The translations under genes were made by a program, and so were the position numbers. Positions 1 through 9,136 of a stretch of DNA of 64,000 nt are shown piece after piece. Source of the stretch: Bacteroidaceae bacterium. Lineage in GTDB: Bacteria > Bacteroidota > Bacteroidia > Bacteroidales > Bacteroidaceae. Within the stretch, counting starts at the first letter, position 1. The number at the start of each line of letters is the position of its first letter. The stretch covers positions 62,001 to 126,000 of the forward strand of contig JAFWPH010000020.1 of NCBI GenBank assembly GCA_017509605.1. The letters run 5' to 3'. Under the pieces are notes generated by a model. It worked only from the letters and a program-made list of their open reading frames with translations, was not told the DNA's origin and made no database searches.

Positions 1-759
1 CATGGGGTACCACTGATTATAGATAACACCTTTGCCACCCCCATCAACTGCCGACCTTTCGAATGGGGATGTGACATCGTGACACACTCCACTACCAAAT
101 ACATGGACGGACATGCCACACAGGTGGGAGGAGCTATCATTGATAGCGGAAACTTCCCATGGGATGACTATGCTGACAAGTTCCCGGGGCTCACCACACC
201 CGACGAGAGTTATCATGGCCTGACCTACACCAAGGCTTTTGGCAAGAAGGCTTACATCACCAAGATTGTGTCGCAGCTCATGAGAGACCTCGGCAGCATT
301 CCTTCGCCACAGAACTGTTTCCTGCTGAACCTCGGACTGGAGACCCTTCATCTTCGTATGCCTCGCCACTGTGAGAACGCGCAGAAGGTGGCTGAATGGC
401 TTGAGGCTAATCCTAAGGTGGCTTGGGTGAACTACTGCGGACTGAAGAACAACAAATACCACGCACTGGCACAGAAGTACCTGCCCAACGGATCGTGCGG
501 AGTGGTAGCCTTTGGACTGAAAGGCACACGTGATGACGCCATCCGTTTCATGGATAATCTCGACTTCATCTGCATTGTCACCCATGTGGCCGATGCGCGC
601 ACCTGTGTGCTGCACCCCGCCAGCCACACACACCGTCAGTTGAGTGACGAGCAACTCCTTGAAGCAGGTGTGGCACCCGACCTCATCCGCCTGTCTGTAG
701 GCATCGAGAATGTGAACGATATTATCGCGGACCTTGAACAGGCCATGTCGAAGATGTAA
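1..759 (+). CDS. metY: O-acetylhomoserine aminocarboxypropyltransferase (sulfhydrylase), 3' part
   Basis: PLP enzyme of the Cys/Met metabolism family that makes homocysteine from O-acetylhomoserine and sulfide in the cytoplasm. The reading frame is open from base 1, so the 5' end lies outside the window and 252 residues are visible; about 175 are missing judging by the usual length of about 430. Visible are the PLP-phosphate and Asp region LIIDNTFATP and the Schiff-base lysine in HSTTKYMDGH (Lys at nt 97-99). The C-terminal domain is complete, including the family motif SVGIEN near nt 700. A GTG at nt 79 is internal, not a start. The gene is convergent with the ribosomal operon, and 137 bp of non-coding DNA lie between them. 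Cystathionine gamma-synthase is the nearest alternative, but the HSTTKYMDGH form favours the sulfhydrylase. Confidence 0.9.
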   Translation, partial: HGVPLIIDNTFATPINCRPFEWGCDIVTHSTTKYMDGHATQVGGAIIDSGNFPWDDYADKFPGLTTPDESYHGLTYTKAFGKKAYITKIVSQLMRDLGSIPSPQNCFLLNLGLETLHLRMPRHCENAQKVAEWLEANPKVAWVNYCGLKNNKYHALAQKYLPNGSCGVVAFGLKGTRDDAIRFMDNLDFICIVTHVADARTCVLHPASHTHRQLSDEQLLEAGVAPDLIRLSVGIENVNDIIADLEQAMSKM

Positions 760-829
760 GTCTTTCCAGAGAATGCCTTTTATCCGGGCTTTCCAAATTG
801 TGACAACATTTGGAACGTAGCAAATACAA

Positions 830-875
830 AAATAAAACCGCATCTACACCACTGAAGGTATAGATGCGGTTCGTG
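830..875 (-). terminator. Terminator of the ribosomal protein operon
   Basis: An 11-bp perfect stem (836-846 with 861-871) is extended by three inner pairs (848-850 with 857-859). On the minus strand the 3' arm is followed by TTTTATTTTTG. It lies 22 bp beyond the rplQ stop codon and probably ends the 18-kb minus-strand translation operon. The opposite-strand metY message also passes here but has no T-tract on its side. Confidence 0.85.
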
Positions 876-896
876 TATTAAGAATGTTGGTTTACT

Positions 897-1397
897 TTAT
901 TCTGCTGCCTCGGCAATTGTCTCGGCAGTTTCAGTTGCTGTCTCAGCTACATTCTCGGCTACTGTCTCAGCAGCCTTCTTGCCACCGCGACGGCTACGGC
1001 GTGTAGCCTTCTTCTTTGTAGCGTCCTTGGCCATGTTCTCATCAAAGTCCACGAGTTCGATGAATGCCATAGGAGTGGCGTCAGAAGGACGGATACCAAG
1101 CTTGATGATACGTGTGTATCCGCCTGGACGGTTGGCCACCTTAGCTGAAATGTCGCCGAAGAGTTCCTTGATGGCGAACTTGTTCTGCAGGTAGCTGAAC
1201 ACGACGCGACGTGACTCAGTGGTGTCGGTCTTCGACTTTGTGATCAGCGGCTCTACATACTTGCGCAGCGCCTTAGCCTTAGGCAAAGTGGTGGTGATTC
1301 TCTTGTGCATAATCAGCGAAATTGCCATGTTGGCCAACATAGCCGACCTGTGAGCTGCCTTACGACCAAGATGATTGAATTTCTTATTGTGTCTCAT
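897..1397 (-). CDS. rplQ: 50S ribosomal protein L17
   Basis: Large-subunit protein bL17 lining the peptide exit region, 166 residues. The core (residues 1-120) starts [17 protein letters not shown] and contains the typical [20 protein letters not shown] segment. After a Lys/Arg-rich stretch ([15 protein letters not shown]) there is a 25-residue Ala/Glu/Thr tail absent from the E. coli protein of about 127 residues; such extensions are common in Bacteroidetes L17. It is the last gene of the operon, 3 bp after rpoA, and the hairpin terminator follows. Confidence 0.97.
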   Translation of the reverse strand: MRHNKKFNHLGRKAAHRSAMLANMAISLIMHKRITTTLPKAKALRKYVEPLITKSKTDTTESRRVVFSYLQNKFAIKELFGDISAKVANRPGGYTRIIKLGIRPSDATPMAFIELVDFDENMAKDATKKKATRRSRRGGKKAAETVAENVAETATETAETIAEAAE

Positions 1398-1400
1398 CGT

Positions 1401-2399
1401 TTAATCTTTTTCTAATTTATACTTGGAAATATCAGTTCCGAATTGAAGATGCTGACTCTCAAGCAGATCGTCAAGCTCTGCAAGAGACTTCTTACCGAAA
1501 TTACGGAATTTGAGCAAGTCTGTTTTGTTAAATTGTACCAAATCTCCCAAGGTCTCCACCTCAGCAGCCTTCAGGCAGTTGAGCGCACGGACAGAAAGGT
1601 TCATGTCTGTGAGCTTCGTCTTGAGCAGCTTGCGCATTGCCAGAATCTGCTCGTCGAATTCCTCAGTACCGTCGATGTCTGCGTTCTCCAGCGTGATCTT
1701 CTCGTCTGAGAACAGCATGAAATGGTGGATAAGAATCTTAGCCGCTTCCTTGAGTGCGTCCTTCGGGTGTATAGAACCATCAGTAGTGATTTCAAGAAGC
1801 AGTTTCTCGTAGTCGGTCTTCATGCTCACACGGTAGTTCTCGACAGCGATTTTCACGTTGCGGATAGGGGTATAGATAGAGTCGATGGCCAACTCGTTGA
1901 CGTTGTTAGAAGGGTTCAGCCGGCGGTTCTCGTCGCTGGGAATATAACCACGTCCCTTGTTGATGGTCAACTCAATCTCGATGGAAGCCTTAGGATCTAA
2001 ATGACAAATTACCAAGTCAGGATTTAACACTCCAAATCCACTGAGATACTTGTCGATATCTCCAGCGGTGAACTCAGTTGCGTTCTCCACTGTGATAAGA
2101 ACTTTCTCCTTGTCAGTTCCTTCACTTCTTTGCTTGAACCTTACTTGTTTGAGGTTCAAGATGATACCGGATACATCCTCCTTCACGCCGGGGATAGAGG
2201 AAAACTCGTTTTCCACACCAGCTATACGTATAGCACAGATGGCATATCCCTCAAGCGATGAAAGCAAGATGCGACGAAGAGCGTTGCCAATGGTAATGCC
2301 AAAGCCAGGCTCCAACGGACGGAATTCGAACTTGCCGAATTTGTCTGTCGATTCCAGCATCACTACTTTGTCTGGTTTTTGAAATGCTAATACCGCCAT
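1401..2399 (-). CDS. rpoA: RNA polymerase alpha subunit
   Basis: Scaffold subunit for RNA polymerase assembly and contact point for activators, 332 residues. The N-terminal dimerisation domain (about 1-230) carries [19 protein letters not shown], the classic assembly motif. The C-terminal domain (about 255-320) has the helix-hairpin-helix signature [19 protein letters not shown] followed by [10 protein letters not shown], which in other bacteria contacts UP elements and regulators. It sits between rpsD (11 bp gap) and rplQ (3 bp gap), the order found in most bacteria, so alpha is made in step with ribosomal proteins. Confidence 0.98.
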   Translation of the reverse strand: MAVLAFQKPDKVVMLESTDKFGKFEFRPLEPGFGITIGNALRRILLSSLEGYAICAIRIAGVENEFSSIPGVKEDVSGIILNLKQVRFKQRSEGTDKEKVLITVENATEFTAGDIDKYLSGFGVLNPDLVICHLDPKASIEIELTINKGRGYIPSDENRRLNPSNNVNELAIDSIYTPIRNVKIAVENYRVSMKTDYEKLLLEITTDGSIHPKDALKEAAKILIHHFMLFSDEKITLENADIDGTEEFDEQILAMRKLLKTKLTDMNLSVRALNCLKAAEVETLGDLVQFNKTDLLKFRNFGKKSLAELDDLLESQHLQFGTDISKYKLEKD

Positions 2400-2410
2400 G
2401 TTTAATTTTA

Positions 2411-3016
2411 TTATTTAGAGTACAACTCGACTATCATTTGTTCTTTAATATTCTCAGGAATGCTGTCACGCTCGGGGAGATGAAGCAATTTGCCACCCTT
2501 GAGGTTCTCGTCCCACTCAATCCATGGGTACTTGCTGTGGTTGAAGCCAGCCAGAGATGACTCGACAACCTCGAGGCTCTTTGACTTCTCGCGTACTGCC
2601 ACAACTTGTCCTGGAGTTACTGCGTAGGATGGGATACCCACAACCTTGCCGTCAACAGTGATGTGCTTGTGGTTAACAAGCTGACGAGCAGCGGCACGTG
2701 TTGGAGCGATGCCCAGACGGTATACCACGTTGTCGAGACGGCTTTCAAGCATCTGAAGAAGTACCTCACCGGTCACTCCCTCTTTTCTTGAAGCTTTCTC
2801 GAAGAGAATGCGGAACTGCTTCTCGAGCACACCGTAAGTGTATTTGGCCTTTTGCTTCTCAGCCAACATCAGTCCGTACTCGGATGACTTCTTGCGCCGG
2901 TTGTTACCATGCTGTCCCGGAGCGAAATTGCGCTTCTCAAGAACTTTGTCTGGACCGTAAATAGCCTCACCGAAACGACGTGAAATCCTAGACTTTGGTC
3001 CTGTATATCTTGCCAT
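2411..3016 (-). CDS. rpsD: 30S ribosomal protein S4
   Basis: Primary 16S rRNA-binding protein uS4, 201 residues. It opens [17 protein letters not shown] and holds an S4 RNA-binding domain at roughly residues 90-155 ([14 protein letters not shown], then [16 protein letters not shown]). The N-terminal region lacks the zinc-binding cysteine cluster seen in some bacteria. Unlike the tightly packed genes around it, rpsD has a 150-bp upstream gap that can fold. In E. coli and Bacillus S4 is a translational autoregulator, so this gap is a good candidate for its own control site. Confidence 0.98.
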   Translation of the reverse strand: MARYTGPKSRISRRFGEAIYGPDKVLEKRNFAPGQHGNNRRKKSSEYGLMLAEKQKAKYTYGVLEKQFRILFEKASRKEGVTGEVLLQMLESRLDNVVYRLGIAPTRAAARQLVNHKHITVDGKVVGIPSYAVTPGQVVAVREKSKSLEVVESSLAGFNHSKYPWIEWDENLKGGKLLHLPERDSIPENIKEQMIVELYSK

Positions 3017-3166
3017 ATTCTTGTCCTTGTTTTTATTTGCGACACCTCATCACTTTTTCTTTCATTCACGATGCCCTTACAGCAGCGGATGTAGAAAGGA
3101 AAGATACATCCAAAATCGGGCGTCGTGATGAAATATGAAGCAAGAGGTTGTCTGAATTGTGATTGA
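3017..3166 (-). promoter_or_regulatory. Structured leader between rpsK and rpsD (candidate S4 autoregulatory site)
   Basis: Non-coding, and the largest gap in the rpsJ-rplQ part of the operon. An outer stem pairs 3066-3076 with 3118-3128 (10 of 11 pairs, one C/A mismatch). Inside it a 7-bp perfect hairpin pairs 3087-3093 with 3105-3111. No good TAnnTTTG promoter is visible on the minus strand. The position directly before rpsD and the nested two-stem fold suggest an RNA element bound by S4. The fold is read from the sequence; the function is inferred. Confidence 0.65.
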
Positions 3167-3556
3167 TTATACTCTTCTTCTCTTAGGTGGGCGACATCCG
3201 TTGTGTGGCAGCGGAGTCACGTCGATGATTTCAGTCACCTCGATATTGCAACCGTGAATGCCGCGGATGGCAGCCTCGCGGCCGTTACCTGGCCCCTTAA
3301 CGTATGCAACCACCTTTCTCAGGCCGAGGTCGTAAGCGACCTTTCCACAATCCTGTGCTGCCATCTGGGCTGCGTAAGGAGTGTTCTTCTTCGAACCTCT
3401 GAAACCCATCTTGCCGGCAGAGGACCATGAGATGATTTGTCCTTCACTGTTTGCCAATGACACGATGACGTTGTTGAAAGAAGAATGCACATGCAACTGG
3501 CCCTGGGCACCAACCTTAACGACTCTTTTCTTAGCTGTAACTGTTTTCTTAGCCAT
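3167..3556 (-). CDS. rpsK: 30S ribosomal protein S11
   Basis: uS11 of the 30S platform, 129 residues, the usual length. A Lys/Val-rich N-terminus ([15 protein letters not shown]) precedes the conserved [13 protein letters not shown] and [17 protein letters not shown] core. The C-terminus [18 protein letters not shown] is the family signature. It lies 6 bp downstream of rpsM and before the structured rpsD leader. Confidence 0.98.
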   Translation of the reverse strand: MAKKTVTAKKRVVKVGAQGQLHVHSSFNNVIVSLANSEGQIISWSSAGKMGFRGSKKNTPYAAQMAAQDCGKVAYDLGLRKVVAYVKGPGNGREAAIRGIHGCNIEVTEIIDVTPLPHNGCRPPKRRRV

Positions 3557-3562
3557 AATCGA

Positions 3563-3943
3563 TTATTTAGTAGCTTTTTTCTTGTTTGCAACTGTTTTCT
3601 TCTTTCCCTTACGGGTACGAGCGTTGTTCTTTGTGCTCTGGCCACGCACTGGAAGTCCCAAACGATGGCGAATGCCACGATAGCATCCGATATCCATCAG
3701 ACGCTTGATGTTCATCTGGATCTCAGAACGAAGGTCACCCTCGACCTTATAGTCGGTACCGATAACCTCACGGATCTTACCGGCCTGCTCATCGCTCCAG
3801 TCCTTCACTTTAATGTCCCTGTCAACGCCTGCCTTGTCAAGGATCTTACCGGCGCTGCTGCGTCCAATACCGTAAATGTACGTTAACGCAATTTCCCCGC
3901 GCTTGTTCTGCGGGAGATCTACACCAACAATTCTTATTGCCAT
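3563..3943 (-). CDS. rpsM: 30S ribosomal protein S13
   Basis: uS13 of the 30S head, contacting the P-site tRNA and the B1 bridges, 126 residues. The start is placed at [11 protein letters not shown]; an upstream in-frame start would add eight residues (MKQANKEN) not found in the family. The helix-two-turn-helix region ([17 protein letters not shown]), the [14 protein letters not shown] motif and a basic Lys-rich C-terminus are all present. It follows rpmJ by 33 bp and precedes rpsK by 6 bp. Confidence 0.97.
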   Translation of the reverse strand: MAIRIVGVDLPQNKRGEIALTYIYGIGRSSAGKILDKAGVDRDIKVKDWSDEQAGKIREVIGTDYKVEGDLRSEIQMNIKRLMDIGCYRGIRHRLGLPVRGQSTKNNARTRKGKKKTVANKKKATK

Positions 3944-3976
3944 ATTTTCTTTGTTTGCTTGTTTCAATCAAAAGAA

Positions 3977-4093
3977 TTATCCCTGACGCATTTTAAACTT
4001 GGGATTCTTCTTATTAATTACAAAAAGGCGACCCTTGCGACGAACAATAACGCAGTCGGGTGTGCGCTTCTTTAATGATGCTCTTGTTTTCAT
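3977..4093 (-). CDS. rpmJ: 50S ribosomal protein L36, zinc-free form
   Basis: bL36, 38 residues, [20 protein letters not shown] then [18 protein letters not shown]. The zinc-binding form has three Cys and one His; here only one Cys remains (TPDC) and the other ligand positions are replaced, so this is the C-minus type that needs no zinc. It lies between infA (12 bp) and rpsM (33 bp), its usual place. Confidence 0.95.
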   Translation of the reverse strand: MKTRASLKKRTPDCVIVRRKGRLFVINKKNPKFKMRQG

Positions 4094-4105
4094 ATATCTG
4101 ATGTG

Positions 4106-4324
4106 TTATTTATACCTGAAGACGATTCTTCCCTTTGACAGGTCGTAGGGTGACATTTCCACACGTACCTTGTCGCCTGGGAGGATTTTGATGTAATGCA
4201 TTCTCATCTTGCCTGAGATGTGGGCGGTAATGGGGTGCCCATTCTCCAGTTCCACACGGAACATGGCATTCGACAATGCCTCTACAATGGTTCCGTCTTG
4301 CTCTATTGACGCTTGCTTTGCCAT
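4106..4324 (-). CDS. infA: Translation initiation factor IF-1
   Basis: Small OB-fold factor that occupies the 30S A site during initiation, 72 residues, exactly the family length. The S1-type OB fold is visible as [39 protein letters not shown] and the terminal RIVFRYK. It sits 3 bp after map and just before rpmJ, the common map-infA-rpmJ-rpsM arrangement. Confidence 0.98.
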   Translation of the reverse strand: MAKQASIEQDGTIVEALSNAMFRVELENGHPITAHISGKMRMHYIKILPGDKVRVEMSPYDLSKGRIVFRYK

Positions 4325-4327
4325 AAA

Positions 4328-5122
4328 CTATTTCTTATTGTTCAGTATATTCTCTATTTCATCGAACGATGACAGGATGTCGGCCTTGCCTTTGCGGACT
4401 GCTATTGTGTGCTCGTAGTGGCAGGCGGGCTTGTTGTCGCGGGTGATGATGCCCCAATGGTCTTCCTGCATGTAAATCTCGCGTGTGCCCATAGTAATCA
4501 TGGGTTCTATCGCGATGCATAGACCGTCTTTCAGCATTTTTCCGCTTCCACGACGACCGTAGTTGGGAACCTGTGGTTCCTCGTGCATGTCGTGCCCTAT
4601 GCCATGGCCTACAAACTCACGTACCACACCGTAGCCATATTGTTCACAATGGCTTTGGACTGCGTCGCTGATGTCACCAATGCGATGGCCGGCAACGGCC
4701 TGTTCTATGCCCTTGTAAAGGGCTACCTTGGTCACGCGCATCAACTGACGCACTTCGTCAGACACCTCGCCTACAGCGAAAGTGTAGCAAGAGTCACCAC
4801 AGAAACCGTCGAGTTTTGTTCCGCAATCCACAGACACTATGTCACCTTCCTGAAGCGGGGTGTCGTTTGGAACCCCATGTACCACCTGGTGGTTCACCGA
4901 GGTGCAGATGCTTGCGGGAAAAGGATCACCATAAGGATTAGGGAAGCCCTTAAATGTTGGAACTGCCCCATTGTCGCGGATGAACTCGTCGGCCAGACGG
5001 TCGAGCTGCCTTGTGGTCACTCCAGGCTGGATGACCTTGGCCAGTTCGGCCAAAGTCTTTCCAACCAAGAGGTTTGCCTGACGCATCAACTCTATCTCGT
5101 CATCTGTCTTGAGATACACCAT
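4328..5122 (-). CDS. map: Methionine aminopeptidase, type I
   Basis: Removes the initiator methionine from nascent proteins; a dinuclear-metal cytoplasmic enzyme of 264 residues. Pita-bread fold motifs are present: IVSVDCGTKLDGFCGDS with the first metal aspartate, the GHGIGHDMHEEP histidines near residue 175, AIEPMITMG with the metal glutamate, and HYEHTIAV near the C-terminus. It has no N-terminal zinc-finger extension. It is 15 bp downstream of secY and 3 bp before infA, as in many bacteria. Confidence 0.97.
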   Translation of the reverse strand: MVYLKTDDEIELMRQANLLVGKTLAELAKVIQPGVTTRQLDRLADEFIRDNGAVPTFKGFPNPYGDPFPASICTSVNHQVVHGVPNDTPLQEGDIVSVDCGTKLDGFCGDSCYTFAVGEVSDEVRQLMRVTKVALYKGIEQAVAGHRIGDISDAVQSHCEQYGYGVVREFVGHGIGHDMHEEPQVPNYGRRGSGKMLKDGLCIAIEPMITMGTREIYMQEDHWGIITRDNKPACHYEHTIAVRKGKADILSSFDEIENILNNKK

Positions 5123-5137
5123 TACAATATCACAGCT

Positions 5138-6514
5138 TTAGTAAGCCGACATCTCTGAATGCTCGCCCCTGATGCGGCCAGTGGAGAGCAGGCCATCATA
5201 ATGACGCATCATCAGATGGCTCTCTATCTGTTGGAGGGTATCGAGTACCACACCTACAAGGATGAGCAGCGATGTACCACCAAAGAACTGAGCGAACTCA
5301 CGCTGGATGCCGAACAGTCCGGCGAATGCTGGAAGTACGGCGAGGAAAGCGAGGAAGAGGGCGCCTGGAAGTGTGATTCTCGACATGATGGTGTCGAGAT
5401 AGTTGGCAGTATCCTTTCCTGGCTTGACTCCAGGGATGAAACCGTTGTTGCGCTTCATGTCCTCAGCCATCTGAACAGGGTTGATGGTGATAGCCGTGTA
5501 GAGATAGGTGAAGAGGATAATCAAAGCAGCGAAGATCACGTTGTAAAGTCCACTCTGGGTGTCCACCAGTTTCTGAAGTGTTGAACTGGAGTTTCCACCT
5601 GCCATGAAACCTACGAAAGTGATGGGTATGAACATGATTGCCTGCGCGAAGATGATAGGCATCACATTGGCAGCATAGGGCTTCAGGGGGATGTACTGAC
5701 GAGCGCCGCCCACAACCTGATGGTTGCCGACAACACGTTTGGCGTACTGAACGCGCACCTTGCGGGTGCCTTGTACCAGAAGCACTGCGGCTGCAATCAC
5801 TGCAAGCAAAGCCACTACTTCGAGGAGGAACATCACCAGACCGCCCTGTGCTGCACCGAGACGGGAAACGAACTCCTGTGTCACGGCCTGCGGGAAACGT
5901 GCGATGATACCTACCATAATGATCAGAGACACTCCATTACCAATACCCTTGTCGGTGATGCGCTCGCCAAGCCACAGGATGAACATGCTGCCGGCGGCGA
6001 GGATAATGGTGGAGGTGATGAGGAACATAGTCCAGCTGAGACCGGGACTCAAGGCCTGGCCGTTGGTCTGCATACGGAGGTTGATGAGGTAAGCAGGAGC
6101 CTGGAAGAGAAGAATCAGCACAGTCAGATAACGTGTGTACTGGTTCATCTTCCGTCTGCCGCTCTCACCCTCACGTTGCATCTTCTGGAAATACGGAACT
6201 GCTATGCCTAAGAGCTGCATCACAATGGATGCGGAGATGTAGGGCATGATTCCAAGTGCGAAGATGGATGCCTTGGAGAACGCGCCGCCGGAGAACATGT
6301 CAAGAAGTGAGAGGAGTCCTGTCTTCGTCTGCGTGCTGAGTTCCTCGAGCTGTGCGGTGTCAACACCTGGCAGCACCACGAAAGAACCGAAGCGGTAGAT
6401 GGCGACGAACAGCAGAGTGATGAGGATGCGCTGACGCAAATCCTCCACACTCCAGATGTTCTTCAGGACCCTTACGATCTTGATGTTCTTAAGCTTGTCT
6501 ATAGCTTTTCCCAT
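5138..6514 (-). CDS. secY: Preprotein translocase subunit SecY
   Basis: Channel subunit of the SecYEG inner-membrane translocon, 458 residues. The cytoplasmic N-terminal helix (LKNIWSVEDLRQRI) leads into ten predicted membrane segments. SecY signatures include YRFGSFVVLPGVD, the plug region GLLSLLDMFSGGAFSKAS, FALGIMPYISASI and the conserved arginine loops near GIGNGVSLIIMVGI. The C-terminus ends HLMMRHYDGLLSTGRIRG. It sits 6 bp downstream of rplO, the usual site. The substrates of the type IX and lipoprotein pathways elsewhere in the window would cross this channel first. Confidence 0.98.
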   Translation of the reverse strand: MGKAIDKLKNIKIVRVLKNIWSVEDLRQRILITLLFVAIYRFGSFVVLPGVDTAQLEELSTQTKTGLLSLLDMFSGGAFSKASIFALGIMPYISASIVMQLLGIAVPYFQKMQREGESGRRKMNQYTRYLTVLILLFQAPAYLINLRMQTNGQALSPGLSWTMFLITSTIILAAGSMFILWLGERITDKGIGNGVSLIIMVGIIARFPQAVTQEFVSRLGAAQGGLVMFLLEVVALLAVIAAAVLLVQGTRKVRVQYAKRVVGNHQVVGGARQYIPLKPYAANVMPIIFAQAIMFIPITFVGFMAGGNSSSTLQKLVDTQSGLYNVIFAALIILFTYLYTAITINPVQMAEDMKRNNGFIPGVKPGKDTANYLDTIMSRITLPGALFLAFLAVLPAFAGLFGIQREFAQFFGGTSLLILVGVVLDTLQQIESHLMMRHYDGLLSTGRIRGEHSEMSAY

Positions 6515-6520
6515 GACCTG

Positions 6521-6967
6521 TTAGAGTTTTACTACATTACCACCTTTACTTGTGATGGCTTCCTCAGCCTTCTTGCTGAAAGCATTGGCTTCCACGTCAA
6601 TCTTGGCGTTGAGCTCACCTTTGGCAAGCACCTTCACCAACTCACCCTTGTGAGCGTAGCCGGCGTTGACGATATCTGCCACAGTGATCTTGGTCAGGCC
6701 CTTGTCGGTTGCGATCTTCTCGAGCACCTCAACATTGACCGCTCTGTACTCTACGCGGTTGATGTTCTGGAAACCGAACTTGGGAACACGACGCTGAAGT
6801 GGCATCTGACCGCCTTCGAAACCAATTTTCTTCTTGTAACCGGACCTTGCCTTGGCGCCCTTGTGACCGCGAGTAGATGTACGTCCCTTGCCAGAGCCGT
6901 AACCACGTCCTACTCTTTTGCCTTTCTTGTTGGAGCCGGCGGCCGGAGTCAAATTATGTAATTCCAT
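6521..6967 (-). CDS. rplO: 50S ribosomal protein L15
   Basis: uL15, 148 residues. The Gly/Lys/Arg-rich extended N-terminus (KKGKRVGRGYGSGKGRTSTR) reaches into 23S rRNA and a globular C-terminal domain follows (VEVLEKIATDKGLTKITV onward). The length is normal. It follows rpmD by 34 bp and is 6 bp before secY. Confidence 0.98.
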   Translation of the reverse strand: MELHNLTPAAGSNKKGKRVGRGYGSGKGRTSTRGHKGAKARSGYKKKIGFEGGQMPLQRRVPKFGFQNINRVEYRAVNVEVLEKIATDKGLTKITVADIVNAGYAHKGELVKVLAKGELNAKIDVEANAFSKKAEEAITSKGGNVVKL

Positions 6968-7001
6968 TGTTTACTCTGTTTAATAATTGAAACGATTCAC
7001 A

Positions 7002-7178
7002 TTATTCAATGACTTCAACCAGGTGGCTCACCTTGTTGAGCATGCCGCGCAATGAAGGAGTATCCTCACGCTCTGTCTCGCTGCCTATTCTGCCAAGGCC
7101 AAGAGACTCAAGAGTACGCTTCTGTTCTATTGGACGATTGTTGCGACTCTTTACTTGCTTAATCTTAATCTTTGCCAT
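7002..7178 (-). CDS. rpmD: 50S ribosomal protein L30
   Basis: uL30, 58 residues: MAKIKIKQVKSRNNRPIEQK, then RTLESLGLGRIGSETERE and DTPSLRGMLNKVSHLVEVIE. The length and the KIKQVKS and TLESLGL motifs match the family. The start is well fixed because AGGAGG lies 8 nt upstream of the ATG, an uncommon full Shine-Dalgarno site for this phylum. That site overlaps the TAG stop of rpsE, so the two genes are probably translationally coupled. Confidence 0.97.
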   Translation of the reverse strand: MAKIKIKQVKSRNNRPIEQKRTLESLGLGRIGSETEREDTPSLRGMLNKVSHLVEVIE

Positions 7179-7190
7179 GATTGGTTCCTC

Positions 7191-7700
7191 CTATCCTCTG
7201 AATACTTTAGACAATTCAACACCACGTGCCTCAGCGATGGCCTTCGGGTCGCGCATTGAGGAGAGAGCCTCTATGGTGGCCTTCACAAGGTTGTGAGGGT
7301 TGGATGAGCCCTTAGACTTGGCAAGCACGTCCGTGATGCCCACACTCTCTAACACAGCGCGCATAGCACCACCGGCCACCACGCCTGTACCGGCGCTGGC
7401 TGGCATCACGAGCACGCGGGCTCCGCCGAATTTGGCGACAGCCTCATGTGGCACTGTGCCCTTGAGCACTGGCACACTGAAAAGATTCTTCTTTGCGGCC
7501 TCTGTACCCTTTGCGATGGCTGCTGTGACTTCACCGGCCTTGCCCAGACCGTATCCAATCACGCCTTTACCATTGCCAACCACCACGATGGCGGCGAAAG
7601 TGAAAGTACGACCACCCTTGGTGACCTTGGTCACGCGATTCAGAGCCACAAGTCTGTCCTTCAGCTCCTCAGGGTTTTCTATCTTTGCTCTATTTACCAT
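7191..7700 (-). CDS. rpsE: 30S ribosomal protein S5
   Basis: uS5, important for decoding accuracy and helicase activity at the mRNA entry, 169 residues. The N-terminal double-stranded RNA-binding domain contains [20 protein letters not shown] and [17 protein letters not shown]; the C-terminal domain has [19 protein letters not shown]. It follows rplR by 17 bp. The stop codon overlaps the Shine-Dalgarno site of rpmD. Confidence 0.98.
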   Translation of the reverse strand: MVNRAKIENPEELKDRLVALNRVTKVTKGGRTFTFAAIVVVGNGKGVIGYGLGKAGEVTAAIAKGTEAAKKNLFSVPVLKGTVPHEAVAKFGGARVLVMPASAGTGVVAGGAMRAVLESVGITDVLAKSKGSSNPHNLVKATIEALSSMRDPKAIAEARGVELSKVFRG

Positions 7701-7717
7701 AATTTCTTTTTACTTTT

Positions 7718-8134
7718 TTAGAATACAAGTCCGCCATTACGTGCAGCGTCTGCCAACTGCTTCACTCTGCCGTGGAACAAATAACCGTTTCGGTCGAACA
7801 CGACCTTGGTGATACCGGCTTCGAGAGCCTTCTTAGCGATGAGCTCGCCTACCTTAACGGACTGCTCCGACTTCGACAGTTCGCCCATGCCCAGTGATGA
7901 GGCAGAAACGAGTGTCTTGCCCAGTGGATAGTCCTCCACAAGGATGGTCTTGCCATTCTTCACGACACGCTTGGTGAAAGGGTGCTCCTTGTTCACGTAG
8001 GTGTCATCTATAATCTGTGCGTAAATCTGTTTGTTGCTGCGAAAAACACTCAGGCGTGGACGCTCAGCAGTACCAGATACTTTGTTACGTACTCTGTGCT
8101 TGATTTTGATACGTCTTTCTATCTTTGTTATCAT
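7718..8134 (-). CDS. rplR: 50S ribosomal protein L18, long form
   Basis: uL18, the 5S rRNA-binding protein of the central protuberance, 138 residues. The core [20 protein letters not shown] and C-terminal [19 protein letters not shown] are typical. Family members are usually about 114-120 residues. The extra length is an insertion of about 20 residues between the QIIDD strand and the LVSASS motif, containing [20 protein letters not shown]. The reading frame is continuous there and no frameshift is suggested. It follows rplF by 19 bp. Confidence 0.96.
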   Translation of the reverse strand: MITKIERRIKIKHRVRNKVSGTAERPRLSVFRSNKQIYAQIIDDTYVNKEHPFTKRVVKNGKTILVEDYPLGKTLVSASSLGMGELSKSEQSVKVGELIAKKALEAGITKVVFDRNGYLFHGRVKQLADAARNGGLVF

Positions 8135-8153
8135 AACTCGTACAAATTAAATG

Positions 8154-8723
8154 TTATTTAGCACTTGCTGATTTGCCCGACTTCCTTCTTACAACCTCGC
8201 CCTGGAAGCGAATACCCTTGCCCTTGTAAGGCTCAGGCTTGCGGAATGAGCGTATCTTCGCACAAATCTGTCCAAGCAGCTGCTTGTCGCATGATTCGAG
8301 CATTACGAGAGGATCCTGGTTGCGTTCCATCTTTGTCTCCACCTTCACTTCTGATGGAAGTTCGAAGAAAATGGAATGTGAATAACCAAGCGAGAACTCG
8401 AGAAGATTACCTGTGTTTGAAACGCGGTAACCCACACCTACGAGCTGGAGGGTCTTCTTGTATCCCTCAGACACACCCACCACCATGTTGTGGAGCAATG
8501 CACGGTAAAGACCGTGGAAAGCATGACGCTGCTTGGGGTTGTCAGCCAGCATCTCAGTGTTCTCTTCAAGAGTGACTTTGCCTTCTTCGAGGCTCACCTT
8601 GATTGACGGGTCCACATACTGCGACAGTTCGCCTTTGGGACCTTTGACTGTTACAATGTCATCCTTATGAGTGAATGTCACTCCTGCAGGAATATTAATA
8701 GGCAACTTACCAATTCTAGACAT
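8154..8723 (-). CDS. rplF: 50S ribosomal protein L6
   Basis: uL6, 189 residues, two homologous RNA-binding domains. The start is set at MSRIGKLPINIPAGV because GGGAGG lies 7 nt upstream of this ATG; the longer frame that begins 11 residues earlier has no family support. The C-terminal signature EPYKGKGIRFQGEVVRRKSG is present. rpsH ends 17 bp upstream. Confidence 0.97.
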   Translation of the reverse strand: MSRIGKLPINIPAGVTFTHKDDIVTVKGPKGELSQYVDPSIKVSLEEGKVTLEENTEMLADNPKQRHAFHGLYRALLHNMVVGVSEGYKKTLQLVGVGYRVSNTGNLLEFSLGYSHSIFFELPSEVKVETKMERNQDPLVMLESCDKQLLGQICAKIRSFRKPEPYKGKGIRFQGEVVRRKSGKSASAK

Positions 8724-8740
8724 TATAAATCCTCCCTTAA

Positions 8741-9136
8741 TTAGTACACAAAACAAAGCACCTCGCCACCTATCTTCAGGTCCTTGGCCTCTTTGTCTGT
8801 CATTACACCTTTGGATGTAGATAATATCGCTATACCTAATCCGTTAATAACTCTCGGCATGTCCTTATAACCAGAGTACTTGCGAAGACCTGGACGTGAC
8901 ACGCGCTTCAAAGACCGGATTGCGTTGGCCTTTGTTACTGGATCGTACTTCAGAGCCACTTTGATTGTGCCCTGGGGACCGTCGTCCACGAACTTGTAGT
9001 TCAGTACGTATCCCTTGTCGAAAAGGATCTTGGTGATCTCTTTCTTCAAATTGGAGGCTGGAATCTCTACCACCCTGTGCTTGGCCATGATGGCGTTCCT
9101 CAACCTCGTCAGATAATCTGCTATTGGATCTGTCAT
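8741..9136 (-). CDS. rpsH: 30S ribosomal protein S8
   Basis: uS8, primary 16S rRNA-binding protein, 131 residues. It starts MTDPIADYLTRLRNAIMA and has the C-terminal RNA-binding signature GIAILSTSKGVMTDKEAKDL. In E. coli S8 represses the spc operon by binding near the start of rplE. Here an 86-bp gap precedes rpsH and contains a short GC-rich hairpin. Confidence 0.98.
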   Translation of the reverse strand: MTDPIADYLTRLRNAIMAKHRVVEIPASNLKKEITKILFDKGYVLNYKFVDDGPQGTIKVALKYDPVTKANAIRSLKRVSRPGLRKYSGYKDMPRVINGLGIAILSTSKGVMTDKEAKDLKIGGEVLCFVY

